From contig QCWI01000003.1 of NCBI GenBank assembly GCA_003149635.1, forward strand, positions 124,001-188,000: a DNA stretch of 64,000 nt. Direction: 5' to 3'. This DNA comes from Fluviicola sp. XM-24bin1 (GTDB lineage Bacteria > Bacteroidota > Bacteroidia > Flavobacteriales_D > Crocinitomicaceae). Every line of letters begins with the position of its first letter. Positions within the stretch are counted from its first letter, which is position 1. Below, one piece after another: positions 8,545 to 16,864 of this stretch. The position numbers and the translations under genes were made by a program. The notes under the pieces were generated by a model. It was given only the letters and a program-made list of their open reading frames with translations. It ran no database searches and was not told where the DNA came from.

Positions 8545-9466
8545 AGACCAAATAAAAGACCTGTTCTCCGAGAAATTGGGGAATTTTGAAGCAAAGGTAA
8601 ACCCAGATTTATGGGCTAACGTTGCTTCTCAAGTGGGTGCATCTGCCGGTGCAGCCGCTACAGGTGGTATGTCTTTATTGACCAAAGCAATTATCGGTGT
8701 TTCAGGCGCTGCAGTCATTACAACTGGAGTAGTTCTGTACACAAATTCCGATTCAGAAAATCCACAAACGAAGAAGGATACTACCACAACGGTATCTGAA
8801 ACTTCGAACGATCAGCAGCAAGTTGAAACTCCAAAAACAGATGATAAAACGTTTGTTGTAGATAATGGTTTGCCAGCAGTAAATGACGTGAATCGAAACA
8901 ATAAATCGCAAGAACTTCAATCCGAACCAACAGGTAACCCAGATGTCAATACTGCATCTACAAACGTTCCGGGCGAGAACGTAAATGATCCGAAAGGTGG
9001 AAATAAAACGAATGTTCCTGCGGATCCTTCAACGGCACCAGTAGTTACTAATCCAAATGAATCCAAAACGATCATGCCGATTCTTCCAGATGAAAAAGTG
9101 ACATCTGAAGATGAACCAGTGAAAGCAACTGTGGTTGATATCGTTGAAACACCAGAAGTTCGTGAGGAGATTCGTGTCATCATGCCGAACGTGTTTACAC
9201 CGGATGGAGACCGTCGAAATGATGAGTATTTCATGAAGGATCGCAATGTAGAGTTTGACTCATTCGAATTCGTTGTGTACAACAATAGAGGAGAAGAGGT
9301 CTACAGAACAAATGATCCAGATTTCCGATGGGATGGACGCGATCAACGATCTGGAGAGTACGTAGAATTACAGAATCGTAGAGGAGTATTTGCTTACTTC
9401 ATCACTGCAACAACGGAAGATGGTCGCGGGTTCACAACCTCTAATACCATTACGATTCAGCAGTAA
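8534..9466 (+). CDS. Putative anti-sigma membrane protein with CHU_C-like domain
   Basis: A 310-residue protein starting at TTG 8534 inside the sigma-factor gene; no other start fits before the conserved N-terminus. Residues 1-45 (DLFSEKLGNFEAKVNPDLWANV) resemble the cytoplasmic sigma-binding head seen in Bacteroidetes anti-sigma-like proteins. Residues 47-70 form one membrane helix. Residues 72-205 are a Thr/Pro/Asn-rich linker. Residues about 213-310 match the gliding-motility-associated C-terminal (CHU_C, T9SS type B) fold: MPNVFTPDGDRRNDEYF, FVVYNNRGEEVY, RWDGRD. Cytoplasmic sigma binding plus a periplasmic CHU_C-like sensor is inferred from architecture and coupling, not known. Its 3' end overlaps the convergent gene by 17 bp. 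Confidence 0.75.
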   Translation: MSDKDQIKDLFSEKLGNFEAKVNPDLWANVASQVGASAGAAATGGMSLLTKAIIGVSGAAVITTGVVLYTNSDSENPQTKKDTTTTVSETSNDQQQVETPKTDDKTFVVDNGLPAVNDVNRNNKSQELQSEPTGNPDVNTASTNVPGENVNDPKGGNKTNVPADPSTAPVVTNPNESKTIMPILPDEKVTSEDEPVKATVVDIVETPEVREEIRVIMPNVFTPDGDRRNDEYFMKDRNVEFDSFEFVVYNNRGEEVYRTNDPDFRWDGRDQRSGEYVELQNRRGVFAYFITATTEDGRGFTTSNTITIQQ

Positions 9467-10169
9467 TCACTTCTTTCGTATCGCGATAATATCCCTTGAT
9501 CGCGAAATAATACAAGAACAATGAGATAACGATCAATAAATGACCCGCGTCATTACGATCAAACCATGGATGAAAGTTGATTTTCATGATCTGGAAAATC
9601 CCCGCTGGAACCAAGACAAGTACACTGATAGGTAATAGATATAATGCTCTGGATTTCGTTCTACCATACTTAATCCCCAGAAAGAATTGCGTTGCAAAAT
9701 AACCGATTGTGGTATTTAAACTAGGCACCAAAAGCAATTTCGGAAGGTTGTTTTCGACATCCATGGTAAACATCATCGTTGTTAAGATGCTCAAGGTAAT
9801 TCCTGCTTTTACTTTCGATAACGTTAGGAAGATCTTTCGCTTGCTTTCTGGAATTAACGTCAACATGGAGTGCTCCACCATCATTACAAAACCCGTTGCA
9901 AAAATCATCGGTACAAACTTTCCCCAAACACCTGTGTAATTATAAAGAACATGTCCAAATCCCCCTAAGAAGAACGAAGCTCCCTGAAGGATGAATAACC
10001 ACTTCCATCGGTTATAAAAAGGCTGTCTGGGAAAGTTTTTTGCTACAAGAATAGCGAAGGTAAAAGCGAAGATGGAAATAAGTGTATCAGTAAGGAGCGC
10101 ATTCGGTTCTAAAAGATCCAATCCGAACCATGAAAACTCCATTTTATCAAAATCACTACCTATTCTCAT
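9450..10169 (-). CDS. Polytopic membrane protein of unknown function
   Basis: 239 residues with about seven hydrophobic segments (for example LISIFAFTFAILVA, MIFATGFVMMV, ALYLLPISVLVLVPAGIF, LLIVISLFLYYFAI). Near the C-terminus the segment HPWFDRNDAGHLL carries His and Asp residues next to a membrane helix, which could be a functional site; a similar His/Asn-Asp/His pattern occurs in DUF6962-like proteins, but I cannot confirm membership. Start chosen at ATG 10169; an internal ATG at MEFSW is also possible. Its last codons overlap the end of the convergent CHU_C-domain gene by 17 bp. No function is assigned. Confidence 0.75.
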   Translation of the reverse strand: MRIGSDFDKMEFSWFGLDLLEPNALLTDTLISIFAFTFAILVAKNFPRQPFYNRWKWLFILQGASFFLGGFGHVLYNYTGVWGKFVPMIFATGFVMMVEHSMLTLIPESKRKIFLTLSKVKAGITLSILTTMMFTMDVENNLPKLLLVPSLNTTIGYFATQFFLGIKYGRTKSRALYLLPISVLVLVPAGIFQIMKINFHPWFDRNDAGHLLIVISLFLYYFAIKGYYRDTKEVITAES

Positions 10170-10176
10170 ATTCGTC

Positions 10177-10210
10177 TTAAAAAAGAAACCCCCTGATCGA
10201 AATCAGAGGG
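10177..10210 (-). terminator. Rho-independent terminator after tRNA-Cys
   Basis: On the minus strand the stem CTGAT-TTCG-ATCAG with flanking CCC/GGGG is followed by TTTCTTTTTT. It starts about 8 nt after the tRNA 3' end and ends about 8 nt before the next gene's ATG. Confidence 0.75.
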
Positions 10211-10218
10211 AATTTTTG

Positions 10219-10290
10219 AGGTCCCGAGCGGATTCGAACCGCTGTAACTGGTTTTGCAGACCAGTGCCTAAGCCCCTCGGCCACAGGACC
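10219..10290 (-). tRNA. tRNA-Cys (anticodon GCA)
   Basis: The minus strand folds as a full cloverleaf: acceptor GGTCCTG paired with CGGGACC, anticodon arm CTGGTCTGCAAAACCAG with anticodon GCA, T arm GCGGTTCGAATCCGC. The discriminator is T, the identity base of tRNA-Cys. The CCA end is not encoded. Confidence 0.96.
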
Positions 10291-10362
10291 ATTTTTTTAT
10301 GTCGGTCGCCAAAGATACGTAATCCCTTGGATAGACAAAGGAAAGATAGGAAAAAATTCGTA

Positions 10363-10458
10363 TTTCTCCTCCCTTTAGGGAGGTCTCGGGAGGGTGATGG
10401 AAATATGTTAATCTTTGGATGTCACCCCTCTTTAATTCTCCCCTCAAGGGGAGGGGGG
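10363..10458. repeat. GC-rich imperfect inverted repeat of about 95 bp
   Basis: The left arm (TCTCCTCCCTTTAGGGAGG then GGGAGGGTGATGG) and right arm (GTCACCCCTCTTTAATTCTC then CCCCTCAAGGGGAGGGGGG) are imperfect reverse complements, each holding its own small palindrome. Elements of this kind are dispersed in Flavobacteriia genomes. It lies downstream of folB, between it and tRNA-Cys; no transposase is present, so it is MITE-like or terminator-like. Confidence 0.6.
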
Positions 10459-10499
10459 AAGACGATTATCCTCAATCAAATCTTGCGTCTTTTATCTTT

Positions 10500-10853
10500 T
10501 TATCCTTCAATAATAATCGCAACATCATTCACATCACCATTAATTGGCGGTGTAAGTTTTGTCACCTTGACTTTCAAAGAATCAATTCCGGAAACTTCTG
10601 ATTTCAGTGCTTGTACGATACGATATCCTACGTGTTCGATCAATTTGGAACGAATAGCCATTTCTCGCGAAACAATTCGGTTGACATCGACATAATCTAC
10701 CGTCTTGTTAAGATAGTCGTTCTGCATCGCCTCTGTGAAGTCTGTTGTAATGGCTACATCAACGATATAGTGTCCACCAATAGCTTCTTCTTCAGGAAGA
10801 CATCCATGGTGCGCATAGAGCTTGATTCCATTGACTTCAATGGTATGCTTCAT
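10500..10853 (-). CDS. folB: Dihydroneopterin aldolase
   Basis: Cleaves 7,8-dihydroneopterin to 6-hydroxymethyl-dihydropterin and glycolaldehyde in folate synthesis. The 117 residues show the FolB signature: IEVNGIKLYAHHGCLPEE with the substrate-binding region, the conserved Glu20s, VDYVDVNRIVSREM, IEHVGYRIVQAL and the C-terminal VKVTKLTPPI. It starts 4 bp after the gltX stop, so the two are co-transcribed. Confidence 0.93.
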   Translation of the reverse strand: MKHTIEVNGIKLYAHHGCLPEEEAIGGHYIVDVAITTDFTEAMQNDYLNKTVDYVDVNRIVSREMAIRSKLIEHVGYRIVQALKSEVSGIDSLKVKVTKLTPPINGDVNDVAIIIEG

Positions 10854-10857
10854 CTTT

Positions 10858-12381
10858 TTAGGCTTGCTGTACTTGTGCGATTGCGTCGATTCCCGCTTTC
10901 ATGCGGTTCAACGTTTCTTCTTTTCCTAGGAACTCAGCAATTTCGAACATGCTTGGGCCCATTCCTTTTCCTGTCAATAGCAAACGGAACAAAGGAAGAA
11001 CGCGTCCAATTCCTAGCTCTTTTGCTTCCAACATCGCTTTGAATTCTGTTTCGATAGTCGCGGCGTCAAACGAAGAAAGACCTTCTAAAACAGATGCCCA
11101 TTCAGACATCAAACCCGGAGCTTCTTCTTTCCATTTTTTACGTACCGTTTTCTCATCGTAAGAAGTTGGAGTACCAAATAAGAAATCACCTTCGGTTTGG
11201 ATGTCTTGAATAAACGTCGCACGCTCTTTCATTAAACCGCTAATCGTTGCCAAAGCGTCTTCAGAAAGATCTGTATCTACTGCAGATTTCAATTCAGCTG
11301 CCAAAGTTTGATCATCACGCATACGCAAGTGCTGCTGTTGGAACCATTTTGTTTTGTCAGGATCGAACTTAGCTCCCGCTTTAGAAACGCGCTCCAGAGA
11401 GAAGGCTTCGCACAACTCTTCCAATGAGAAAATCTCTTGCGGAGTTCCAGGGTTCCATCCCAAGAATGCTAACATGTTTACGAAGGCTTCGGAGTAATAT
11501 CCTTGCTCGCGGTATCCAGGGAACGTTTCTCCTTCCGAAGTTTTCCAGTTGGTAGGGAATACCGGGAAACCACCTTTATCACCATCACGCTTGGAAAGTT
11601 TTCCGTTTCCGTTTGGCTTCAAAATCAATGGCAAGTGAGCGAATTTTGGACAATCCCATTCGAAGGCTCTATACAACAAAACGTGCAGTGGAGCAGAGGG
11701 CAACCATTCTTCACCACGAATAACATGAGAGATGGCCATCGTATGATCATCTACAATATTCGCTAAGTGATAAGTCGGCATTCCATCCGATTTAAACAAG
11801 ATTTTATCATCCAAGTTATTGGTGTTCACAACCACCCATCCACGGATTTCATCCTCGAAACGAACATCTTCATTTCGTGGCATTTTGAATCGGATGGTAT
11901 AAGGATCTCCTGAATCCAATCGTTTTTGAACTTCATCCGAAGACAAAGTCAAAGAGTTTTTCATATTGCTACGCGTCACACTGTTGTATTGCCAGTTCGG
12001 CATTCCCATTTGTTTCGCTTGCTCGCGCATGGCGTCTAATTCCTCAGACGTATCGAACGCGTAGTATGCCTTATCTGCCTTAACCAATTGTTCAGCATAC
12101 GGACGGTACATCTCTCTGCGTTCAGATTGCACATATGGTCCATAATCACCACCAATTCCTGGCCCTTCGGCTGGCATAATCCCACACCAATCCAATGCGT
12201 CAAGAATGTAATCCTGAGCACCTTCAACGAAACGTGTTTGATCCGTATCTTCAATACGAATAACAAATGTTCCACTGTGCTTTTTAGCGAACAAATAATT
12301 GTAAAGTGCCGTTCGAACTCCACCCATGTGAAGAGGTCCTGTTGGAGACGGTGCAAAACGTACGCGAACCGGTTGTGACAT
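10858..12381 (-). CDS. gltX: Glutamyl-tRNA synthetase
   Basis: Class I aminoacyl-tRNA synthetase of 507 residues charging tRNA-Glu. The HIGH-type motif is APSPTGPLHMGGVRTALYN near the N-terminus and the KMSKS-type motif is GKLSKRDGDKG at about 285; the C-terminal third is the anticodon-binding helical domain. I start at ATG 12381 (MSQPVRVRFAPSPTG), not at the in-frame ATG 12459, because the intervening 26 residues are not family-like and contain the promoter -7 element. First gene of a gltX-folB operon. Confidence 0.95.
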   Translation of the reverse strand: MSQPVRVRFAPSPTGPLHMGGVRTALYNYLFAKKHSGTFVIRIEDTDQTRFVEGAQDYILDALDWCGIMPAEGPGIGGDYGPYVQSERREMYRPYAEQLVKADKAYYAFDTSEELDAMREQAKQMGMPNWQYNSVTRSNMKNSLTLSSDEVQKRLDSGDPYTIRFKMPRNEDVRFEDEIRGWVVVNTNNLDDKILFKSDGMPTYHLANIVDDHTMAISHVIRGEEWLPSAPLHVLLYRAFEWDCPKFAHLPLILKPNGNGKLSKRDGDKGGFPVFPTNWKTSEGETFPGYREQGYYSEAFVNMLAFLGWNPGTPQEIFSLEELCEAFSLERVSKAGAKFDPDKTKWFQQQHLRMRDDQTLAAELKSAVDTDLSEDALATISGLMKERATFIQDIQTEGDFLFGTPTSYDEKTVRKKWKEEAPGLMSEWASVLEGLSSFDAATIETEFKAMLEAKELGIGRVLPLFRLLLTGKGMGPSMFEIAEFLGKEETLNRMKAGIDAIAQVQQA

Positions 12382-12403
12382 AACTCTATCTTTAATTTGA
12401 GGG

Positions 12404-12411
12404 CAAAGATA
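12404..12411 (-). promoter_or_regulatory. gltX promoter -7 element
   Basis: Minus strand reads TATCTTTG, exact TAnnTTTG, 22 nt upstream of the chosen gltX ATG. No clear -33 TTTG. Its position supports the shorter gltX start. Confidence 0.45.
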
Positions 12412-12539
12412 CGTAATGAATAGTAATACAGCGCGTTTTTGATTAAACGAACCGTTCATACGATTGTACTGTTAATTAACGTTTATTGTATAGTAAACAA
12501 TGGTGTATTGTTATATCTTAGTTAGTTCGAGTATTCGCT

Positions 12540-15500
12540 ATGAGTAGTTTTGATCGTTTATTAAACCAAATTGATGCTTTCATTCGAAAGTATTACAAGA
12601 ACCAAATGGTGAAGGGAGTGATCCTTTTCATCGGTGTTTTGTTGTTCACTTATTTGTCGGTAATCACCCTGGAATACATAGGTCGATTTAACTCGGCTGT
12701 GCGTGCTACATTGTTCTTCGGGTTCATTTTCGTGAATGCGTTAATCATGATTCGCTTCGTGATTATTCCGCTTCTAAAACTGAAATCATTTGGGAAACGC
12801 ATCAATCGTTATCAAGCCTCAAGCATTATTGGAAGGTTTTTTCCGAACATATCAGATCGATTATTAAATACACTTCAATTGAGCGATCGCATGGATCCAA
12901 ACTCTCGCGATTACGAGTTAATTCAAGCGAGTGTTCAGCAACGCAGCTCGAAATTGAATGCTGTCCCGTTCACTGAGGCGATTAATCTAGGAGATAATAA
13001 ACGCTATGCAGTTTGGGTAATGCCCATCGTTGTGGTGATGTTTAGCCTCGGAATTTTCAAGCCCGATCTATACACGGCAGGAACGGATCGCGTTGTGAAT
13101 TTCTCGAAAGAATTTAAAGAAAAAGCACCTTTCGAATACAAACTAACGACCGATTTGGAGGCAGTAGAGGAGGGGGAAGACGTTCCTTTTGAGGTCACTC
13201 TATCAGGGAAAGTAATTCCAAAGAAAGTCTATGTTAAATCGAAGCAAGGAACCTTCCTATTGGAAAAGGTGGCGAAGAATCGATTTGCAGGGAAGCTAGT
13301 ACAGGTACGAGAGGATATGGACTTTCAGTTCGTTGCTTCTCACGAAAATGAGAAGTACTCCAGTAAAGATTATCACGTTGATGTAATCGCGAAAACGGCT
13401 ATTGGTAAGCTGCAAGCGACCTTGAACTATCCGAAGTATTTAGGAAAGGAAAATGAAGTAGTAGAGAACGCCGGTGATTTGATTATTCCGGAAGGAACAA
13501 CTGTTAATTGGAGTATCCTTACAAAGAACAGTGATGAAGTCCAGTTTTGGATCAATGATAAATCGCAAGTGTTTAAAAAACAGGGGTTTAATATAAATAG
13601 ACGCTTTTTAAATGATGCGAATGCTCGAATCGTATTGAAGAATAGAACTTCTGGAAAGTTGGATTCTACAGCACTTTCAATTGATGTCATTAAGGATGAA
13701 TATCCACGTATTGAAGTGGAGGAAGTGCAGGATTCAATCAAAGATGGAATTCGTTATTTCTCCGGAGTTGTTGGAGATGATTACGGCTTGAACGGATTAC
13801 GTTTTGTTTACACGATTACTTCAGAAGATGGGTCGTCGCGCGAAGAATCGATGAATGTTGGTAATGTTCTTGGAACTGAATCTCCATTCAATTTTGCAGT
13901 GGATTTCCGAAGAGAAAACGTGAAGTTGAATGATCGTATTGAGTATCGTTTTGTAGTATATGATAACGACGGTGTGAATGGTAGTAAGGCTACGAGCAGT
14001 CGTTCATTCGTTTACAAATTACCGAACCTGGAAGAGCTCAACGAGAAACGAGAGGAAGAGCAGGAGAAAGCAAAAGAAGATCTCTCTAATGTGATGGATA
14101 AAGCTGCAAAGTTTAAGGAGGATTTAGAGAAGCTTCGTAAAGAATCTATGAACTCGAAACGCTCTAACTGGAATCAAGAGAACCAAGTAAATCAGCTTCA
14201 GGAAGATCATAAATCTTTGATTGAAGACATTCAGAGGCTTCAGGAGGAAATGAAAAATAGTCTAGAGGAGAAGAACCAGCTTTCTGAGATGGATGAGGAA
14301 TTGCTCGAAAAACAAGAAGCAATTGAAGATCTCTTGGAAGAGTTAATGGATGATGAATTGCGTGATTTATTGGAGCAACTGGAAGAGCTCATGAAGGAGC
14401 AGAATAAGGAAATGCTTGACGACAACATGGAGCAATTGGAGATGAGCACGGAAGACTTGAATAAGCAGTTGGATCGTACTATGGAAATGCTTAAAAAGAT
14501 GCAGGTGGATGAGAAAATTGATGCCATCGAAGAGCAATTGAAAGAGTTAGCAGAGGAACAAGAAAAGCTCGCAGAAGAAGTTAAAGATTCTAAGAAAGTT
14601 ACCGAAGAGCAGAAGCAGGCTCAGAAGGAAATAGACGAGAAGTTCGAAAAAATCAAGGAAGATATCCAGGAAATGGATAGTCTAAATAATGAATTATCGC
14701 GCCCAATGGATATGGGAGACCAAGAGCAAAATGCTGAAGAGGTTCAGAAGGATTTGAATGATGCTGAGCAGAATTTGGATAAGAACAAGTCGGGTAAAGC
14801 GGGAGAAAGTCAACAGAATGCATCCGATAAGATGGAGCAAATGACCGAGCAGTTGGACATGATGCAGCAGCAATCTAATCAGCAGCAACAGCAAGAAGAT
14901 ATGACCATGCTCCGCAATATTCTTGAAAGCTTGGTAACCTTAAGTTTCGATCAGGAAGAAACCATGTTCAATTTGGAGCGTGTTGCAGAGACGGATCCGG
15001 CGTTTAAAACACATTCTCGCAGACAGCGACGAATCATTGATGACACAAAAATTGTATCAGATAGTCTGTATGAATTAGCGAAACGTCAACCAAAAATTGC
15101 CAAGTTTATTGACGGTGAGTTAAATCAAATTCGAGCGAATCATGAGTTATCGTTGGAGGATATTGATGAGCGGAGACGCCGTGATTTGACCATCCACCAA
15201 CAGTACGTAATGACGAGTTACAACAATTTAGCTTTGATGTTGAATGAAAGTTTACAGCAAATGCAAAATGCCATGCGTAACCAAATGCCGGGTAGTGGAA
15301 GTTGTAATAAGCCTGGAGGTAAGGGAATGCCAAAACCCGGTGAAGGAATGGACGGCGAGTCGATGAAGAGGGCTTTGCAAAAGCAGTTAGACGCCTTAAA
15401 GAAAGGACAGAAAGAAGGTGGGAACAAACAAGGAGATAAGCCAGGAAATAAACCGGGACAAAAATCTGGTCAAGGTGGAATGGGCCAGTTCGGAATGGGA

Positions 15501-15920
15501 AGTAAACAAATGGCAAAGATGGCGGCAGAACAAGGAGCAATTCGACGTCGTTTGGAGCAGATGCGAAAAGAGCTTAATAAGGACGGTTCAGGGAATGGGA
15601 ACAAACTGAACGAGCTCATTAAGGAACTAGAAGAACAGGAAAAAGACATCGTTAATAAGCGCCTAGATAATAATACGATCAAGCGCCAAAAGGAAATTCT
15701 AACACGCCTTTTAGAGAGTGAGAAAGCGCTTATGGAAAGAGGTTTTGACGAAAAAAGAGAGTCGAAAACACCAAAAAATGAAAATTATAGTAACCAAATT
15801 CGATTTGACGAGTATAACAAGGAAAAACTAAGGCAAATTGAATTATTACGCGCTGTAGATCCGGCTTATAGTAAGTATTATAAGGACAGAGCAAATGAAT
15901 ACTTCAATAGTGTCTTTTAA
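12540..15920 (+). CDS. DUF4175-family membrane and coiled-coil protein
   Basis: 1126 residues. The N-terminus (FIRKYYKNQMVKGVILF) is followed by two membrane helices (about 24-45 and 55-80), a third at about 155-175, a periplasmic beta-rich region (about 190-500), then a very long Glu/Lys/Gln-rich coiled coil (about 505-790) and a Gly/Pro/Lys-rich low-complexity stretch (about 925-985) before a final helical part. This matches the Bacteroidetes DUF4175 family, whose role is not established. It heads a run with an ATPase, ybeY and mnmG, an order I recall as conserved in the phylum, suggesting a link to envelope or translation quality control (inference). Confidence 0.85.
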   Translation: MSSFDRLLNQIDAFIRKYYKNQMVKGVILFIGVLLFTYLSVITLEYIGRFNSAVRATLFFGFIFVNALIMIRFVIIPLLKLKSFGKRINRYQASSIIGRFFPNISDRLLNTLQLSDRMDPNSRDYELIQASVQQRSSKLNAVPFTEAINLGDNKRYAVWVMPIVVVMFSLGIFKPDLYTAGTDRVVNFSKEFKEKAPFEYKLTTDLEAVEEGEDVPFEVTLSGKVIPKKVYVKSKQGTFLLEKVAKNRFAGKLVQVREDMDFQFVASHENEKYSSKDYHVDVIAKTAIGKLQATLNYPKYLGKENEVVENAGDLIIPEGTTVNWSILTKNSDEVQFWINDKSQVFKKQGFNINRRFLNDANARIVLKNRTSGKLDSTALSIDVIKDEYPRIEVEEVQDSIKDGIRYFSGVVGDDYGLNGLRFVYTITSEDGSSREESMNVGNVLGTESPFNFAVDFRRENVKLNDRIEYRFVVYDNDGVNGSKATSSRSFVYKLPNLEELNEKREEEQEKAKEDLSNVMDKAAKFKEDLEKLRKESMNSKRSNWNQENQVNQLQEDHKSLIEDIQRLQEEMKNSLEEKNQLSEMDEELLEKQEAIEDLLEELMDDELRDLLEQLEELMKEQNKEMLDDNMEQLEMSTEDLNKQLDRTMEMLKKMQVDEKIDAIEEQLKELAEEQEKLAEEVKDSKKVTEEQKQAQKEIDEKFEKIKEDIQEMDSLNNELSRPMDMGDQEQNAEEVQKDLNDAEQNLDKNKSGKAGESQQNASDKMEQMTEQLDMMQQQSNQQQQQEDMTMLRNILESLVTLSFDQEETMFNLERVAETDPAFKTHSRRQRRIIDDTKIVSDSLYELAKRQPKIAKFIDGELNQIRANHELSLEDIDERRRRDLTIHQQYVMTSYNNLALMLNESLQQMQNAMRNQMPGSGSCNKPGGKGMPKPGEGMDGESMKRALQKQLDALKKGQKEGGNKQGDKPGNKPGQKSGQGGMGQFGMGSKQMAKMAAEQGAIRRRLEQMRKELNKDGSGNGNKLNELIKELEEQEKDIVNKRLDNNTIKRQKEILTRLLESEKALMERGFDEKRESKTPKNENYSNQIRFDEYNKEKLRQIELLRAVDPAYSKYYKDRANEYFNSVF

Positions 15921-15935
15921 GAAGTAAAAGATAGT

Positions 15936-16349
15936 ATGAAGGATGGTTATGTAGTAGTAGAGAAGATTTCGATTCCATCAGATTTTGGGTCTATTAATAA
16001 AGTGGAATCGTTGATTGACTCTATCTGCTCTAAGTTAAGTATCAAAGAAGATTATTACGGAAATGTTTTGATTGCTGTGACAGAAGCAGTGAACAATGCA
16101 ATACAGCATGGAAACAATCAAGATGCGAGTGTCGATGTGGAGATTGCAGTTGGAGATAAAGAAACTGATTTCTGTTTTAGCATTCAAGACCAAGGTAAAG
16201 GATTTGATTTTGATAATTTACCAGACCCAACGGCTCCTGATAATATTGAGAAGGAACATGGCCGTGGAATCTTTCTGATGCGATCTTTAGCTGAGGAAGT
16301 TGAGTTTCAGGATAACGGTAGAAACGTCACGATTTACTTTAGTAAGTAA
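15936..16349 (+). CDS. RsbW/SpoIIAB-like ATP-binding protein
   Basis: 137 residues forming a single GHKL (HATPase_c) domain. The N box VTEAVNNAIQHGN, G1 box IQDQGKGFDF and G2 box HGRGIFLMRSL are intact. Family members are serine kinases that phosphorylate anti-anti-sigma factors, but no partner is encoded here. It begins 15 bp after the DUF4175 gene and overlaps the ybeY start by one base (TAATG), so it is co-translated with them. Confidence 0.85.
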   Translation: MKDGYVVVEKISIPSDFGSINKVESLIDSICSKLSIKEDYYGNVLIAVTEAVNNAIQHGNNQDASVDVEIAVGDKETDFCFSIQDQGKGFDFDNLPDPTAPDNIEKEHGRGIFLMRSLAEEVEFQDNGRNVTIYFSK

Positions 16350-16759
16350 TGATTAGCATACAATATGAGGATACAGAAATTCTGGATGTAAATCCGGAAT
16401 TTTTTGTTTCATGGATTTCCGATGTATGTATAAGGGAGGGTTGTGAACTTGGTGAATTAGGAATCGTTTTTTGTTCTGATGCGTATATCCTTGAAGCAAA
16501 TAATCAGTATTTGAACCATGATTATTATACAGATATAATCACTTTCGATTATCGTGAAGGCGATGTGATCAGTGGTGATTTGTTAATCAGTGTAGATCGT
16601 GTAAAAGATAATGCTGGTAATTTGCAAGTTGACTGGAACCATGAGTTAAGGAGGGTTGTAGTCCATGGTGTTTTACATATAATAGGTTATAAGGACAAGT
16701 CGGTATCAGAGGGAATATTAATGCGTGAAAAAGAAGATTTTTATCTAGGTTTCACGTGA
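16349..16759 (+). CDS. ybeY: Endoribonuclease YbeY (16S rRNA maturation)
   Basis: Metal-dependent RNase of 136 residues acting in rRNA processing and ribosome quality control. The zinc motif VVVHGVLHIIGYKDKS has the first two His; the third ligand of the usual H-x3-H-x5-H pattern is replaced by the GYKDK variant that I recall as usual in Bacteroidetes homologues. ITFDYREGD and GDLLISVDRV match the upstream fold. Overlaps the previous gene by 1 nt. The parS-like palindrome lies inside and just past its stop. Confidence 0.9.
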   Translation: MISIQYEDTEILDVNPEFFVSWISDVCIREGCELGELGIVFCSDAYILEANNQYLNHDYYTDIITFDYREGDVISGDLLISVDRVKDNAGNLQVDWNHELRRVVVHGVLHIIGYKDKSVSEGILMREKEDFYLGFT

Positions 16760-16763
16760 AACA
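16748..16763. promoter_or_regulatory. parS: parS-like ParB-binding site, copy 1
   Basis: GGTTTCACGTGAAACA matches the parS consensus TGTTNCACGTGAAACA at 15 of 16 positions, with a perfect 14-bp palindrome. It spans the end of ybeY. Confidence 0.85.
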
Positions 16764-16794
16764 TTCGCAGTAAATAATTTCTGTTGTAATTTTG
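16764..16794 (+). promoter_or_regulatory. mnmG promoter between the two parS sites
   Basis: TTCG (16764-16767, -33 variant) is separated by 19 nt from TAATTTTG (16787-16794), an exact TAnnTTTG. The transcript would carry a leader of about 65 nt with a hairpin and a parS site. Confidence 0.5.
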
Positions 16795-16807
16795 TGGTGT
16801 GGTTGAG

Positions 16808-16827
16808 CGTCGATTGTGAAATCGACG
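16808..16827 (+). other. Perfect hairpin in the mnmG leader
   Basis: CGTCGATT and AATCGACG pair perfectly around the loop GTGA. It lies between the promoter and the perfect parS site and has no U-run after it, so it is not a typical terminator. Confidence 0.55.
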
Positions 16828-16840
16828 TGGTTCAAAATTT

Positions 16841-16856
16841 TGTTCCACGTGAAACA
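16841..16856. promoter_or_regulatory. parS: Perfect parS site, copy 2
   Basis: TGTTCCACGTGAAACA is an exact match to the consensus TGTTNCACGTGAAACA. It ends 8 bp before the mnmG ATG. parS sites mark the origin-proximal chromosome region in most bacteria with ParABS. Confidence 0.93.
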
Positions 16857-16864
16857 TTTGAATT

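Noticed and set aside
14240-15682. Ser/Leu-rich minus-strand frames inside the DUF4175 gene
   Set aside because: They are mirror images of the Glu/Lys/Gln coiled-coil codons and have no support as genes.
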